This document shows, one piece after another, positions 26,152 to 35,778 of a stretch of 64,000 bases of DNA. The notes beneath the pieces were generated by a model. The model did no database searches and had not been told where the DNA came from. It was given only the letters and a program-made list of their open reading frames with translations. Position 1 is the first letter of the stretch. Every line of letters starts with the position of its first letter. This DNA comes from Macrolepiota albuminosa (Eukaryota > Basidiomycota > Agaricomycetes > Agaricales > Agaricaceae), in NCBI GenBank assembly GCA_027475525.1, contig JAMWFC010000086.1, positions 496,001 through 560,000 on the forward strand, written 5' to 3'. The translations under genes and the position numbers were made by a program.

Positions 26152-26451
26152 TATGTATATGTTACTGGTATTACAACATATTACTATTTGTGAACAATAT
26201 TGATCTTTTGGGCAAGACCCGTTGCGGGTTACTCTGGACCCTCGCGTTAGCCGTTTTCCAAAAGGAAGATGAACATGGCTGTAAGAAAAAATGGGTCAGC
26301 TGCGATTCCCCATTCAAGAACTAGGAGTCCACAACGCATCACGTGATGACTTTGCGATTCCCAACGAGTAGCGTGGCTCCTGAGCTCTGTAAACCATGCA
26401 AGAGACAGACTTACTCAGACTTGTCCCTTACTTTCGAAAGGCTAATGTAAG

Positions 26452-27911
26452 TCACAAGACCGACTTGTGTAACGTCGGAATAGCTTGCAGGTAGGGCGCA
26501 AGAATTTGTTCATGCTTAGAAAGGTATCTGTAAAAAGCGTCGCTCGACCAGCGACTGATAGCCTTCATGGCTTCAAATGGTACACCTCGCAACAGATACT
26601 CCAATGTAGCGCCAATGCGAAGGCTGTGACCTTGTAAAGGTTCCAAATTGGCCGCTTTTGCTGCCTTTGTTAAGACTTCCAAGAATTTTTTCTTTGTGAG
26701 AGGAGTGGGTATTCCTTTCTTGTTTTTGTACGCAAAAAAAGGGCCTTCTTTAGGCGGATTGTTCACTCTGAAATGAGTTTCCAGAGCAACTTTGGGGTCA
26801 GATAGATCATTCTGCTTTGCCCATGACACCGTCTCACCGTGGACTGCGGTCTTGGTTCTAGGGATGAAGAAGACAGTAGATTGATGCCCTAGACGATCAA
26901 CAGACTGAGAGACGTTACTTGGCTTAACGTGAAGTGATGGATCGAAGGAGGATAGGGTTGGTACCGTAAATTCTCCTAGCCTTGCTGCAGCGTAGAAACA
27001 CGTCGTTGCACAGGCAAAGACTGCTGCATTCAGCGGATCAGGGTTTGGAGTAGATATTCTTAACTGATCATGCATTGCAGTCAAAAACGTCAGAGTGCAA
27101 GGACACCGCTTCTTCTTTTTGGATGAGCTTGGGGCCAATTTGTCAGCGGCTTTCATCAGCGTCTTTAGCCTTGCTTCATCAATGTCCCAAGTGGTGTTGT
27201 GTAGCAAGTGCCATGCTCTGATTCCGGCGATGAAGTTTTCAATTGCGGATTTAAAATATGCTCCCGCAAGTGCTGCCACAAAGGCTTCTAGCACGCTGTG
27301 AGTAATTGGAGCTCGGTCCTCTTCACCAATTCCTCTAAAGTCGCAAAACACGTGAAATAGAAGAAGCCCTGTGCCATAGGTAGCCTTTGTGGAGTCAGCC
27401 CATGCGGAACTCATTATGGTGAAAACATCATCGACTTCTAGATCTGAGTGTGCCGACGGTCCATTGTCCTCTGCATTAGAGTTGTTGGGCTTGAATGGTC
27501 TCCACAGCCTCAACCTATCTCGAGCTGCAACATGGGGTCTCAACACCGATTGTGCAAGCTCGAGCCCTTCAGGATAAGGCATCGGTTTCCAAATGTTCAC
27601 GGGCTTGGTTATCTCGTGCCTCGACTCCTTCAATCTGGCTTGCCTACCAATCTTTGACAAAATCCCACCACTCGTCGACTTGCTGCTCTCTGACCTGGCT
27701 CGGAGTTTTTCATGGTACATTGTCCATCTCTTTACCAAGTCTGGGCTTATTTGCTCTTGATCTTTGAGCGGAATGGACTTCCCAGCTTCTGGGGTCGTCA
27801 AAGTCGAGCACATATTTGGCTGCCCAATCTGGAATGGGAAAGGAGGGTAATAAGAGGTCTTCTGAGGGATAGTGGCCTCTGGAGGGACCGTCGGCAGGAT
27901 CAAACTTGCTC
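26452..27911 (-). CDS. tyrosine recombinase of the DIRS/Ngaro element
   Basis: An open frame of about 480 codons that integrates the circular DNA copy of the element. The SAM-like N-terminal part (ADSTKATYGTGLLLFHVFCD) precedes a catalytic domain. ARLGEFTVP carries the first catalytic Arg. LQGHSLRIGATLEYLLRGVP carries the HxxR pair. FYRYLSKHEQILAPYL carries the Tyr nucleophile region (YRYLS). The frame has no ATG at its beginning and in the intact element is probably translated as the end of the RT-RH polyprotein. It shows no internal stop, unlike the RT part. Confidence 0.85.
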
Positions 27912-29840
27912 AGTACATATCAAGTAGATACTGTGATTCCAAATTGTTCACATGTTTCATGGACTTGTTTGAAGACCTCATTAATTCTTTTGTTTCTGCT
28001 CCTCTCCACCCACCATCCCTCAACCACCCTGGTATTATCTCCATATATTTTGAAGCGCTTTGCTTCACTCTTTGTACGTGCAATGGTTCTCACCAGGAAG
28101 AAGAAACCCATGGCCTCTGCCCAGCCAATGTCTCGCCCTTGACTGTAAGGGCAACCTCTAGAGGCTGTGGCTCAGTCACACAGCTGGCAGAGGGAGATCC
28201 AAAGTGTATTAGAATATATACTAACAATATCAAGGTAGCTACTCACCTGGCAGAGGGAGATCCAAAGAGAACAAGTCTGGGGATTCCCTATGCCAGGTTG
28301 GACGCTTCTGGGGCCTCTGAAGCGTGGGAAACAACTGTACAGTACAACAAAACCTTAAAAACTCGAAAATTGACTAATCAAACAAGTGTGCAAACAAGGG
28401 AGGAAAACTCCGGACTTTAGAAGTCAGAAAGGCAAACTCCGGCTTATCTAAGCAGCCTGGAGTGGTGCTGAAGGGCCCACACTTGTCTGAGTGATAGCTA
28501 AAGAACCAGAGCACCTCAAAGGTTGAGAATAGTACTAACAGATAGTGTTGAAAAAGTAGTAACAGCAAAATGAGAGAATGATAGAAGAAATAAGGAAGTG
28601 AATGAAAGGAGAGTGAAGAAATAAAGAGTGAAAGAAGAAAGGAATGAGGAGTCCCCTGACATTGACTGTTTCACCCCGGCTTGAGTTGTCAAGCCCGCCA
28701 ATGTTTGCCAATGGTGATTCCAATACCGGTTGATGAGCTTGCATCGGAGTAGGCTTGAATGTCGAGGTAAGGTTCTGCTTCTGAAATTCCCTTCTCCATT
28801 GATCCACAAAGTACTCGCTTCCACCAGCACAGGTCTTCAGTGGTTCTTTTTGGAGGAGTTCTCGGCATGAAAGGACGGTTATGGAACACTCCCATGAAGG
28901 CCTCCAGGCTGGTGAAGTAAGCACGTCCTCTTGGCAACATGTAGCAAGAGTGTAACAATTTTCCATAGAGTTTTTGAGTTTTTTCCAGAGTGTGGGTCCT
29001 CGACCTTTTCCATTCTGCAATGGCTTGTAGATATTGCTCTCTCTTTTCTTGTGGAATGCTAACTTTACGCTGTCTGATGTCCCACAGAAAACCAATGTAT
29101 GGCACAATATCTCTGAAGGGAATGTCTTTCCCTTTCTACCAGGGGACTCCGAGCTTTCCCGAAATCTCATCAATGTCACCCATTGCATATGCAAACTCGC
29201 TGTCTTCCCTAGACCTAGGAGACGCTTCTGACAAGTCCATAATGGGGTGAGCCATGCTTTCATCATATTCTTCAGGACAGTCATCGAAATCTGCTGCATT
29301 GTAACTGTCAACATACTCTTTTCGTATTTGGAAAAATATGTGGTCATTGACCCATTTAGAGACCGGCCCCATCCCGTTGGCTCTAATAATTTCCGTGCCA
29401 GCATCTCCCACTTCGCCATAACAGCCACATCCAGAAGCGAGCCCAAAACAATCCATGGTATCAATTGTGTAGGTGTCTTCCTCACTGAGCTTAACCACCA
29501 AACCTGGCCATTGCGAAGGGACAATTGGGACAGTACGGTATGCTTCACGGACATCTCGTATTGCTGCCTGAGATCCTGGCAGAAGCCTAGCAATGAGCAG
29601 ATAAACGCTATTAAAGGTCCCCCATGTACATGGGAATTGCGAGGAATCAATTCTGCTATTAACTGAACATACCCCACTTGAATTTGATGGAGCGTGAGGG
29701 TAAGACAGGTTTTGAATGAGTCGATACTTCCCTGGCTTATTAGGTTTGGGGATGATCCACAGCGGCGATGTTTGAAAAGGTCCAAGGATGGTCTCCACCT
29801 GCTTCTTATTGAAAGGACCCAAGTACCGGCCTTTTTTGAA
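27912..29840 (-). pseudogene. reverse transcriptase-RNase H of the DIRS/Ngaro element (broken)
   Basis: RT segments: FQTSPLWIIPKPNKPGKYRL, RDVREAYRTVP (motif A), FGLASGCGCYG (motif B) and WVNDHIFF at motif C. The family consensus at motif C is VDDH, so one catalytic Asp appears as Asn. RNase H segments are AYSDASSSTGIGI and, beyond the LTR insertion, YGDNTRVVEGWW and YVLSKFDPADGPSRG. Stops interrupt it, including two TGG-to-TGA changes just before the LTR. The frame on both sides of the LTR joins exactly when the LTR and one TTGAC are removed. Confidence 0.85.
28144..28661 (-). mobile_element. solo LTR of a Ty3/Gypsy element inside the RNase H region
   Basis: A 518-bp sequence starting TGTAAGGG and ending CTGACA on the plus strand (TG...CA), flanked on both sides by the 5-bp target duplication TTGAC (28139-28143, 28662-28666). 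It is closely similar to the LTR at 54411-54929 and to the truncated copy at 52063-52435. No internal retroelement sequence remains, so it is a product of LTR-LTR recombination. Confidence 0.93.
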
Positions 29841-29899
29841 TTCCGCTGCAATGATGCTTTTGAACTTGGGTTCCAGTTGTCGAACTGATTCTTGGTTAG

Positions 29900-30510
29900 G
29901 GGGTGTAAAAGTCTGAGATATTCAAGCGATCCCTGCATTAAACTCGTGCTCCAGACGTTTAGCCAGGTCCAGAAATAGGTGAGCTGCTTGTGCCCTGTCC
30001 AGCTCTCTCTGCCACTCAGCGGGTTGGTAGGGTGATGCGAACTTAAAGTGATTGTGCAAGACTGCATCTCTGAGCTCCGTGATCCTTTTTTCCACACCCG
30101 GAACATTTGTGCTTGTAATTGTGAGACAAGACTGCGCATCCTCAAGGTTTTTGCCAGTTGGTACACAATTCTTTGCCGTCTGGATTGAGGAGTCGTCCAC
30201 TTCTGTTCTGGATGACATAGGCTTTCTGCCCATTCCAAAGATCTCTGGCGCTGCAGTGCCAAATGTCGTGTGTGTGGCGGCTGAGACATACCGTGCAGGC
30301 TGTGTTGGCTGAGCTGGTGGAGCCAGTGGTTGTGCCTGCGCGGCTGCAAAAATTCTCGCCTCCTTTAGTGCCCTTCTTCTGTTTGTGATTACTCACATTG
30401 GCGGATTCAGAATCTCGTGAGGGCAAGGGGGAGTGCTTTCGCTTCCCTTTACTGCTAGTCGTCAACACAATGACTTCATTTTTTAACGCATTTAGGTCTG
30501 TTCCATGGCA
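29900..30510 (-). pseudogene. gag-like region of the DIRS/Ngaro element
   Basis: Two zinc-knuckle-like motifs: CTVCLSRHTHDIWHC, and, after an in-frame TGA, KCSGCGKKDHGAQRC (C-x2-C-x4-H-x4-C). A Lys/Ser-rich stretch precedes them. The TGA sits where a CGA (Arg) would be expected. Confidence 0.65.
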
Positions 30511-30520
30511 TAATGGTCAT

Positions 30521-30916
30521 GGAAGAATATAACGCAAGCGGGGGGGTTTATACCCGCAGATAAAGCATGTGGGGTTCAGACGCATAATGGCGACATCAAC
30601 CGCCACGACCCCGCATAAAGCGATTAATGCATATAAAATTCCAGCCATGAGCGACGAGGATGATTTGAGAACATATTCATATGCGATTACAGCGTGTGAT
30701 GATGTCGCAACCACGTCGATAATTAATCTGTATATTTACAAATGCATTGAATTCCACGCGAAAAGAGGTTGCGCAAATTAATAAGAAAAGGAACAACATT
30801 CCTGGTCAGGTTGACGCTATTCCTTTAGCTTGATCACTCACCGTTGATTATAGAGTTTCTTTTAGCGTCATAGACTTGATCTTTTAAGGTCCTTAAGACC
30901 TTATCATCGATTAACC
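30521..30916. other. sequence between mobile elements
   Basis: No gene seen. It may include the undefined terminal repeat of the DIRS/Ngaro element. Confidence 0.4.
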
Positions 30917-31729
30917 CTATGTCAAAAATCCCCCCCTGGGAGAATTCTTAATCTGCCGATGCCACTCTCTCCTCACCCGAGCCTGGTAGAGGATTAGAAC
31001 TTTTAAGCCGTCTTGTCCCTCGTTACGCAGCTTGTGGTTAGTTAACCGGAAAAAAAAGGCATGCATCGCCTCAATCATGTTAGTCGGCCAGCTTTCCTGC
31101 ACAATGTGCTCGAGAAAATTGGTGGAAGCAATACATACTTGATCCCAAGCTAGATCCTCGTCCTGCGTTGCTTTACCTTTGGGCCCTTTGAAGTCGATTA
31201 CAGGCTTTAAAGAAAGCATATCTTCATCTCTGGCCAGCATAAAAATCTCGCTAGAGGAAACTGACTCATTTTTAGCGGCTTCTGCTCTGCCCGCGGGCGT
31301 GAAAAAGCTAAGTTCAATATATTCGCGCTCCCTGAGTTTCTTAATAGCGAAGCGCGTGGGAGGATATTCGATAACGTCAGGCACAGGCATCCCGGCTACT
31401 AGATTCAGGCCCTTCTCTTCATCTTCTGGGGAATGCTCCCTAGAATGCCTGGATTGAAGGGTTACGTCGTCTACTGCTGGCCCCGGGGCCTCCTCTCTAT
31501 TGTTTTCACGCTGCGCTCTACCTTTGACCTCCCTTTCTTCCCGCTCTGCTTCCCAGATCGCTTTTCTACATTCCAGAGCCACTGTCCATAGATTAGAAAG
31601 AGCGTCTGCGGCTTGATCTTCAGTCATCCCTTCTCTGCCATGAACAAAGGCTTCTCTAGTAAACCTGTGTTCCTCAGCTCTGAAATTCGGGGCTACCTCC
31701 AAGTGAGGGTCCACTGTAAGTGTAATCAT
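30917..31729 (-). CDS. uncharacterised 270-aa protein, probably transposon-linked
   Basis: A single-exon frame with an ATG at 31729. The C-terminal half has conserved-looking segments: YIELSFFTPAGRAEAAKNE, WDQVCIASTNFLEHI, WPTNMIEAMHAFFFRLTNH and LILYQARVRREWHRQIK. From memory, similar proteins recur in many copies in Agaricomycete genomes close to retroelements, where they may be gag-like, but I cannot confirm a domain. The middle is charged and low in complexity. It is intact and has no 77-bp duplication. Confidence 0.6.
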   Translation of the reverse strand: MITLTVDPHLEVAPNFRAEEHRFTREAFVHGREGMTEDQAADALSNLWTVALECRKAIWEAEREEREVKGRAQRENNREEAPGPAVDDVTLQSRHSREHSPEDEEKGLNLVAGMPVPDVIEYPPTRFAIKKLREREYIELSFFTPAGRAEAAKNESVSSSEIFMLARDEDMLSLKPVIDFKGPKGKATQDEDLAWDQVCIASTNFLEHIVQESWPTNMIEAMHAFFFRLTNHKLRNEGQDGLKVLILYQARVRREWHRQIKNSPRGGFLT

Positions 31730-32763
31730 AACTGAAAGCGATGAGAAACACTTGAGTACACAATATTGAAAGAATGAAAATTTTATTGTGAACCGAGCGA
31801 GTACGAGAGGGCGGTGAAAAGGATAGAAGGTGGCTGTAGCGAGAAAACGATAAATTCTAGTGGAGTTGCACAGCCACCTCCTTCAAAGACCACACTCTTT
31901 GACTTCGCCGCTCAAATGTGCAAGTATTAGTTGGTACAATATATAACACTGCTATAAACTAGTCGGGTAATAAAGCTGCTGGGATTATGTGAATTTATTC
32001 GAATATGTACTGGGGGGTCATAACACTGCTATAAACTAGTCGGGTAATAAAGCTGCTGGGATTATGTGAATTTATTCGAATATGTACTGGGGGGTCAGGC
32101 GAGGCCCCTTTTGCGGGGCGCTCCGACTCTCGCGACAGGTAGAGAATATTTGTGAGTCTGATGTCCTGATAAGTGAGTGAGTTAGCCGCGATTCCTGGGA
32201 GAGGAGGGCGGGCCAGAAGACTCGTCCGAGCAGACGATGCTTGACTCAGCTGGGGACACCTTAGTCTAACTACTGAGCCAGTCGCGCGAGCCATTATGGC
32301 GGGTCGGGAAGGGAGAGAGCGTTTGCGTGTCGATCTGTGGTCTCTGGGGAATTCACATGCGGCGTGGCGCGGACGAGGTGTATCTTGACGGTGGTGGAGG
32401 GGTGGTGGAGATGTGAGCTCGCTAGGCTTAGCGCCCTGGAGTCTGGACCTTGACGTTTGGGTAGGGAAGGGTGGGGAAAACTTTTGCCCGCGAGGAGAAC
32501 AGGCGCTGCGAGACGGTGAAGGGAAGTGGAAGTGGTGGTCACGGCGAGAAGGAGAATTGCTCGTGACTTCACCGCCACGTCACTCAAAGATCACACCCTG
32601 CCTGTCCCATCGTTCCTTGGGACTCAACAGGCCAACTCTCTTTGACTTCGCCGCTCGAATGTGCAAGTATTAGTTGGTACAATATATAACACTGCTATAA
32701 ACTAGTCGGGTAATAAAGCTGCTGGGATTATGTGAATTTATTCGAATATGTACTGGGGGGTCG
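31730..32763. other. repeat-bearing sequence before the assembly gap
   Basis: No gene. A segment starting CTCTTTGACTTCGCCGCTC at about 31897 recurs at about 32637-32763 and runs up to the N gap. In the first copy part of it is also duplicated with the 77-bp offset (31943-32019 = 32020-32096). Around 32230-32290, the minus-strand sequence TGGCTCAGTAGTTAGA resembles a tRNA A box. Confidence 0.5.
31943..32096. repeat. 77-bp head-to-tail duplication (probable assembly artefact)
   Basis: Bases 31943-32019 equal 32020-32096. A third copy (about 32686-32762) abuts the N run, so this sequence is a likely graph-branch point. Confidence 0.9.
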
Positions 32764-32863
32764 NNNNNNNNNNNNNNNNNNNNNNNNNNNNNNNNNNNNN
32801 NNNNNNNNNNNNNNNNNNNNNNNNNNNNNNNNNNNNNNNNNNNNNNNNNNNNNNNNNNNNNNN
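32764..32863. other. 100-N assembly gap
   Basis: Exactly 100 N, the conventional size for a gap of unknown length. The outer end of the left arm of the KDZ element may lie in it. Confidence 0.99.
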
Positions 32864-33310
32864 AACCCGTACGCCAGGCGCTGGAGACGGCGTTGTACTG
32901 CGTATACGTCCAGCGCACCCAACCACAGTTGGCGTCATCAGCGGGCATCAGCACATGAGTGAAAACCTCCTCCATTGGCAGATTTCATGGCATGAATAAA
33001 CCCTCCTCGAGGTTCCCCACTTCCCTCCCCTCTCCATTCCTCCCCGCAATAACTCAAGGCTGCGCGTCTCCCCTTCCATCCTTTTCCCACCCCCGACGCC
33101 AGCGTACATCCACGAAAGGGCCCTGAAAATCTATGCAGGCCTACGCAAGCCACCAGCGGACATCCACGCAGACGTACGTCGATGGACTCAAACCTACGCG
33201 GGCCCTCCCAGGCCTGCGCAGGACACCAGCGGACATCCACAGAGGCCTACGCAGGTCCACGGAGTCTGGTTGGACCAAGGAAAAAAGTAACTTCGTCTTG
33301 CCCGCCGTAT

Positions 33311-33390
33311 GCCTGTGGGGGGGAATCGAACCCCCAGCCTTGGGAAAGCCTCCAGCAACGGAACGCACATTTAACCGTTGCACCACAGGT
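33311..33390 (-). other. tRNA-like sequence in the left arm
   Basis: On the minus strand it runs from ACCTGTGGTGCAACGG to CCCCCACAGGC. A perfect T-arm (GGGGG TTCGATT CCCCC) and an acceptor pairing CCTGTGG with CCACAGG are visible, and TGGTGCAACGG resembles an A box. The anticodon stem is poor, so I do not assign an isotype. The mirror copy is at 50130-50208. Confidence 0.55.
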
Positions 33391-34094
33391 CTGTTACTAA
33401 CGGATAGATTCAAAGGTCGGATAACACAATGAACGGACGCCCACCTACGTTTCCGCAGGTTCCCATATGGATTTTTTGAGGTGGAAGGGGGGTGGCATAC
33501 CTCCCAAAAGAGTTTTTGTGGCCTGAAAGGGGCGTTGGCATCAGCAGCCATCAGCTGGCCATCAGCTGGCCATCAGCTGGCAGCCGTCGTGACCCGCTGG
33601 CATCCATTGGCAACCCTTGGCATTGTCCGGCATCAGGGCGGGAGAGAAGGAAACGGGGTGCGTGGGTGTCCGCCGCATGGGATGGCGTCTCGGAGAGCGT
33701 GGGGGGTGGCGGAAGAGGGATGGGGGTGGGGAGAAAGAGGGGGAAGGGGGAAGGGGAGGAGCGTGGGTGTCCGCTGGTACCCCAGCGGACGTAGCAGACG
33801 TCGTGGGGAGAAAGAGGGGGAAGGGGGAAGGGGAGGAGCGTGGGTGTCCGCTGGTACCCCAGCGGACGTAGCAGACGTCAGATATCAGGTCAGGGGGGAG
33901 GAGAGAAGCGGGGTGCATGTGGTGGACGGGGGTAGCGTGTGAGGTAGTGTGGGGAGTGGAGAGGATGGCACTGGGGAGAAAGAGGGGGAAGGGCAGAAGA
34001 GGGTGCATGAGTGTCTGCTGTCCGCTGGCATGCCAGCGGACGGTAGTGGATGGTAGCTGATGTTGGCATGTGAGCCAGCTAATGTCAGCGGTGC

Positions 34095-34185
34095 AACCAG
34101 TCCCAGTGGTTTAGTGGAATATTCATTTATTGATATTCAATATTGTGTACAGTGGTGGGTTCTACTCCTACTTCACCTTAACAGG
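34095..34185 (+). other. tRNA-like sequence in the left arm
   Basis: CCCAGTGGTTTAGTGGAATA (A-box-like) is followed about 45 bases later by GGTGGGTTCTACTCC (B-box-like, one change from GGTTCGACTCC). The mirrored copy is at about 49350-49430. Confidence 0.5.
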
Positions 34186-34271
34186 GACTAATGCTGTGTT
34201 TTTATATGGGTGCATTTTTGCTCTACATATACATCGTACTGACCTGGAGTATGCGCCTGTGGTAGTGGATC

Positions 34272-34604
34272 TGACCAAAACTCTAGCAATTACTGAAGCG
34301 AGATAGGATGGAGGAGTTGACGCATGAGATCATTCCAGTTCACATGACAAGTGACGATACACTAGGGCTGACTACCTTTTTTACAAAGACCAGCACAAAG
34401 GTAGCCCACCACAGTGTATTATCAACTGGTCATGAGCACTGGAATGACCACATGCGTCAACTCGTCCATCTTATGCGGTAGCCCACCACAGTGTATTATC
34501 AACTGGTCATGAGCACTGGAATGACCACATGCGTCAACTCGTCCATCTTATGCCGCTGCAGAAATCTCTGGAGTTTTCAACGGATCAAATTCATGACGCT
34601 AGCG
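34272..34604. repeat. long imperfect palindrome in the left arm
   Basis: GAGTTGACGCATGAG near 34322 is complementary to CATGCGTCAACTCG near 34456 and again near 34533 in the 77-bp copy. The outer parts (CTCTAGCAATTACTGAAGCG, CGCTGCAGAAATCTCTGGAG) also pair approximately. It corresponds to 49054-49232 in the right arm. Confidence 0.6.
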
Positions 34605-34635
34605 GACGTCAGCGGCCTGCTGCTATTATATAATG

Positions 34636-34715
34636 TGAACTAGTGGGAGTCGAACCCACTTCTTGTGCACAATATGAAATATCAATTGATGAATATTCCA
34701 TTGTACCACAGGCGC
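34636..34715 (-). other. tRNA-like sequence at the inner edge of the left arm
   Basis: Minus strand: GCGCCTGTGGTACAATGGAA, then after about 40 AT-rich bases GTGGGTTCGACTCCCACTAG. It has A- and B-box-like blocks and matches 48948-49027 in the opposite arm. Confidence 0.5.
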
Positions 34716-34932
34716 TTGCTACAAGTCAGGACGGTGTTCATGTAGTGCACAAACAGACCCATACAGAATTTGAACGGATAGAGATTTTACTGCAACTGGT
34801 GCATCTGTATTGAATTGACAATATTAGACTGATATTTATTTACACCATAGAAGTATACAGGAAAGAGGAAAACCATGGTTTGTAGCGGAATATTAGACTG
34901 ATATTGATTTACACCATAGCATTATACATGAA

Positions 34933-35583
34933 GCGTCTGTGGTGTAGTGGAATATTTCTCATTGGTATTCCTTGTATCTTGCATTAGGTGGGTTCGACTC
35001 CCCCTAGTGCATTGAGATCAAACTCAAATATTTTTGACCACACACAGAAGAATAGACTGATGTTTATTTACATCATAGCAATGTAAAGTAAGCATCGGTG
35101 GTCTAGTGGAATATTATCCATTGGTCTTTATTATGTCTTGCAGTAGACGGGTTCGATTCCTACTAGTGCATTTTTGTCTCACTGTTTTTAGCTAATTGTT
35201 ATTTACTACACAGTATGATAAACAAAGTAAGGTCCTAATTTAAACATAGTGACATGATATCTATTTAGACTATAGCAGTGTACAGTAAGCATCGATAATC
35301 TAGTGGAATATTATCCATTGGTCTTCATTGTGTGTTGCAGTAGGTGGGTTCGACTCCTGCTTGGTGCAATGAACATTAAAATGTTTGCAATTTTTGACCT
35401 GCTTAGCTAATTGTTATTTACTACACAGTATAATAAACAAAGTAAGGTCCTAATTTAAACAGAGTGACATGATATCTATTTAGACTATAGCAGTATACAG
35501 TAAGCATTGATGGTCTAGTGGAATATTATCTATTGGTGTTTATTGTGTGTTGCAGTAGGTGGGTTCGACTCCTGCTTAGTGCA
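34933..35583 (+). repeat. array of tRNA-like sequences; last three tandem with 215-bp period
   Basis: Four tRNA-like units lie at 34933-35011, 35092-35170, 35289-35368 and 35504-35583. Each starts GCATCGGTGGTCTAGTGGAA or a close variant, has an AT-rich middle and a B-box GGTGGGTTCGACTCC, and ends TAGTGCA. The shared spacer word GCTAATTGTT sits at 35191, 35406 and 35621, exactly 215 bp apart. The 5' block resembles glycine tRNA (GCATCGGTGGTTCAGTGG), but the anticodon arm does not fold normally. Confidence 0.65.
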
Positions 35584-35778
35584 ATAAACATTAGGACCTC
35601 TGCAATTTTTGACCTGCTTAGCTAATTGTTATTTACTAAACTGTAAGATAAACAAAGTAAGGTTTTGTCAAGCAATAAATCAAACTTCTTTTGTAATTTA
35701 AACAGGGTCACATGATATCTATTTTCAGAACTTGCTTCGTGTAAAGTTCTTGTCCATTTCTTTAATCCTCCATCCGCC

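Larger units (their letters stand above)
26452..30520 (-). mobile_element. DIRS/Ngaro-like tyrosine-recombinase retrotransposon, inactivated
   Basis: On the minus strand the order is gag-like zinc knuckles (about 30510-29900), reverse transcriptase, RNase H (interrupted) and tyrosine recombinase (to 26452). This is the gag-RT-RH-YR order of DIRS/Ngaro elements, which lack integrase and aspartic protease. No methyltransferase or LTRs are seen, consistent with Ngaro elements known from Agaricomycetes. I could not delimit the split direct repeats at the ends. The RNase H region is broken by a solo Gypsy LTR at 28144-28661 and several stop codons. Confidence 0.82.
32930..34735 (+). repeat. left inverted arm of the KDZ element
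   Basis: The reverse complement matches 48945-50600. For example, from 33001 on, CCTCCTCGAGGTTCCCCACT recurs inverted at about 50500-50520 and the match continues for hundreds of bases with mainly C/T differences. It contains a tRNA-like sequence (33311-33390), two others (about 34100, 34640), a palindrome and two 77-bp duplications. Confidence 0.88.

Noticed and set aside
32230..32290. tRNA-derived SINE before the N gap
   Set aside because: An A-box-like TGGCTCAGTAGTTAGA is present on the minus strand, but I find no B box at the right distance.
33311..33390. Functional tRNA gene (Ser/Leu type)
   Set aside because: The T-arm and acceptor pair well, but the anticodon stem has mismatches and no clean seven-base loop; kept only as tRNA-like.
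33133..34008. Several long overlapping open frames on both strands in the left KDZ arm (and 49437-50611 in the right arm)
   Set aside because: They come from GC-rich, stop-poor low-complexity sequence, overlap in most frames, and encode Gly/Arg/Pro-rich strings without family motifs.
34933..35583. Cluster of functional tRNA-Gly or tRNA-His genes
   Set aside because: The 5' block resembles tRNA-Gly, but the middle is AT-rich and too long, and the acceptor 3' strand does not pair fully with the 5' strand.
35170..35640. CRISPR-like repeat array
   Set aside because: Repeats are 215 bp with tRNA-like content and no unique spacers; the genome is eukaryotic.
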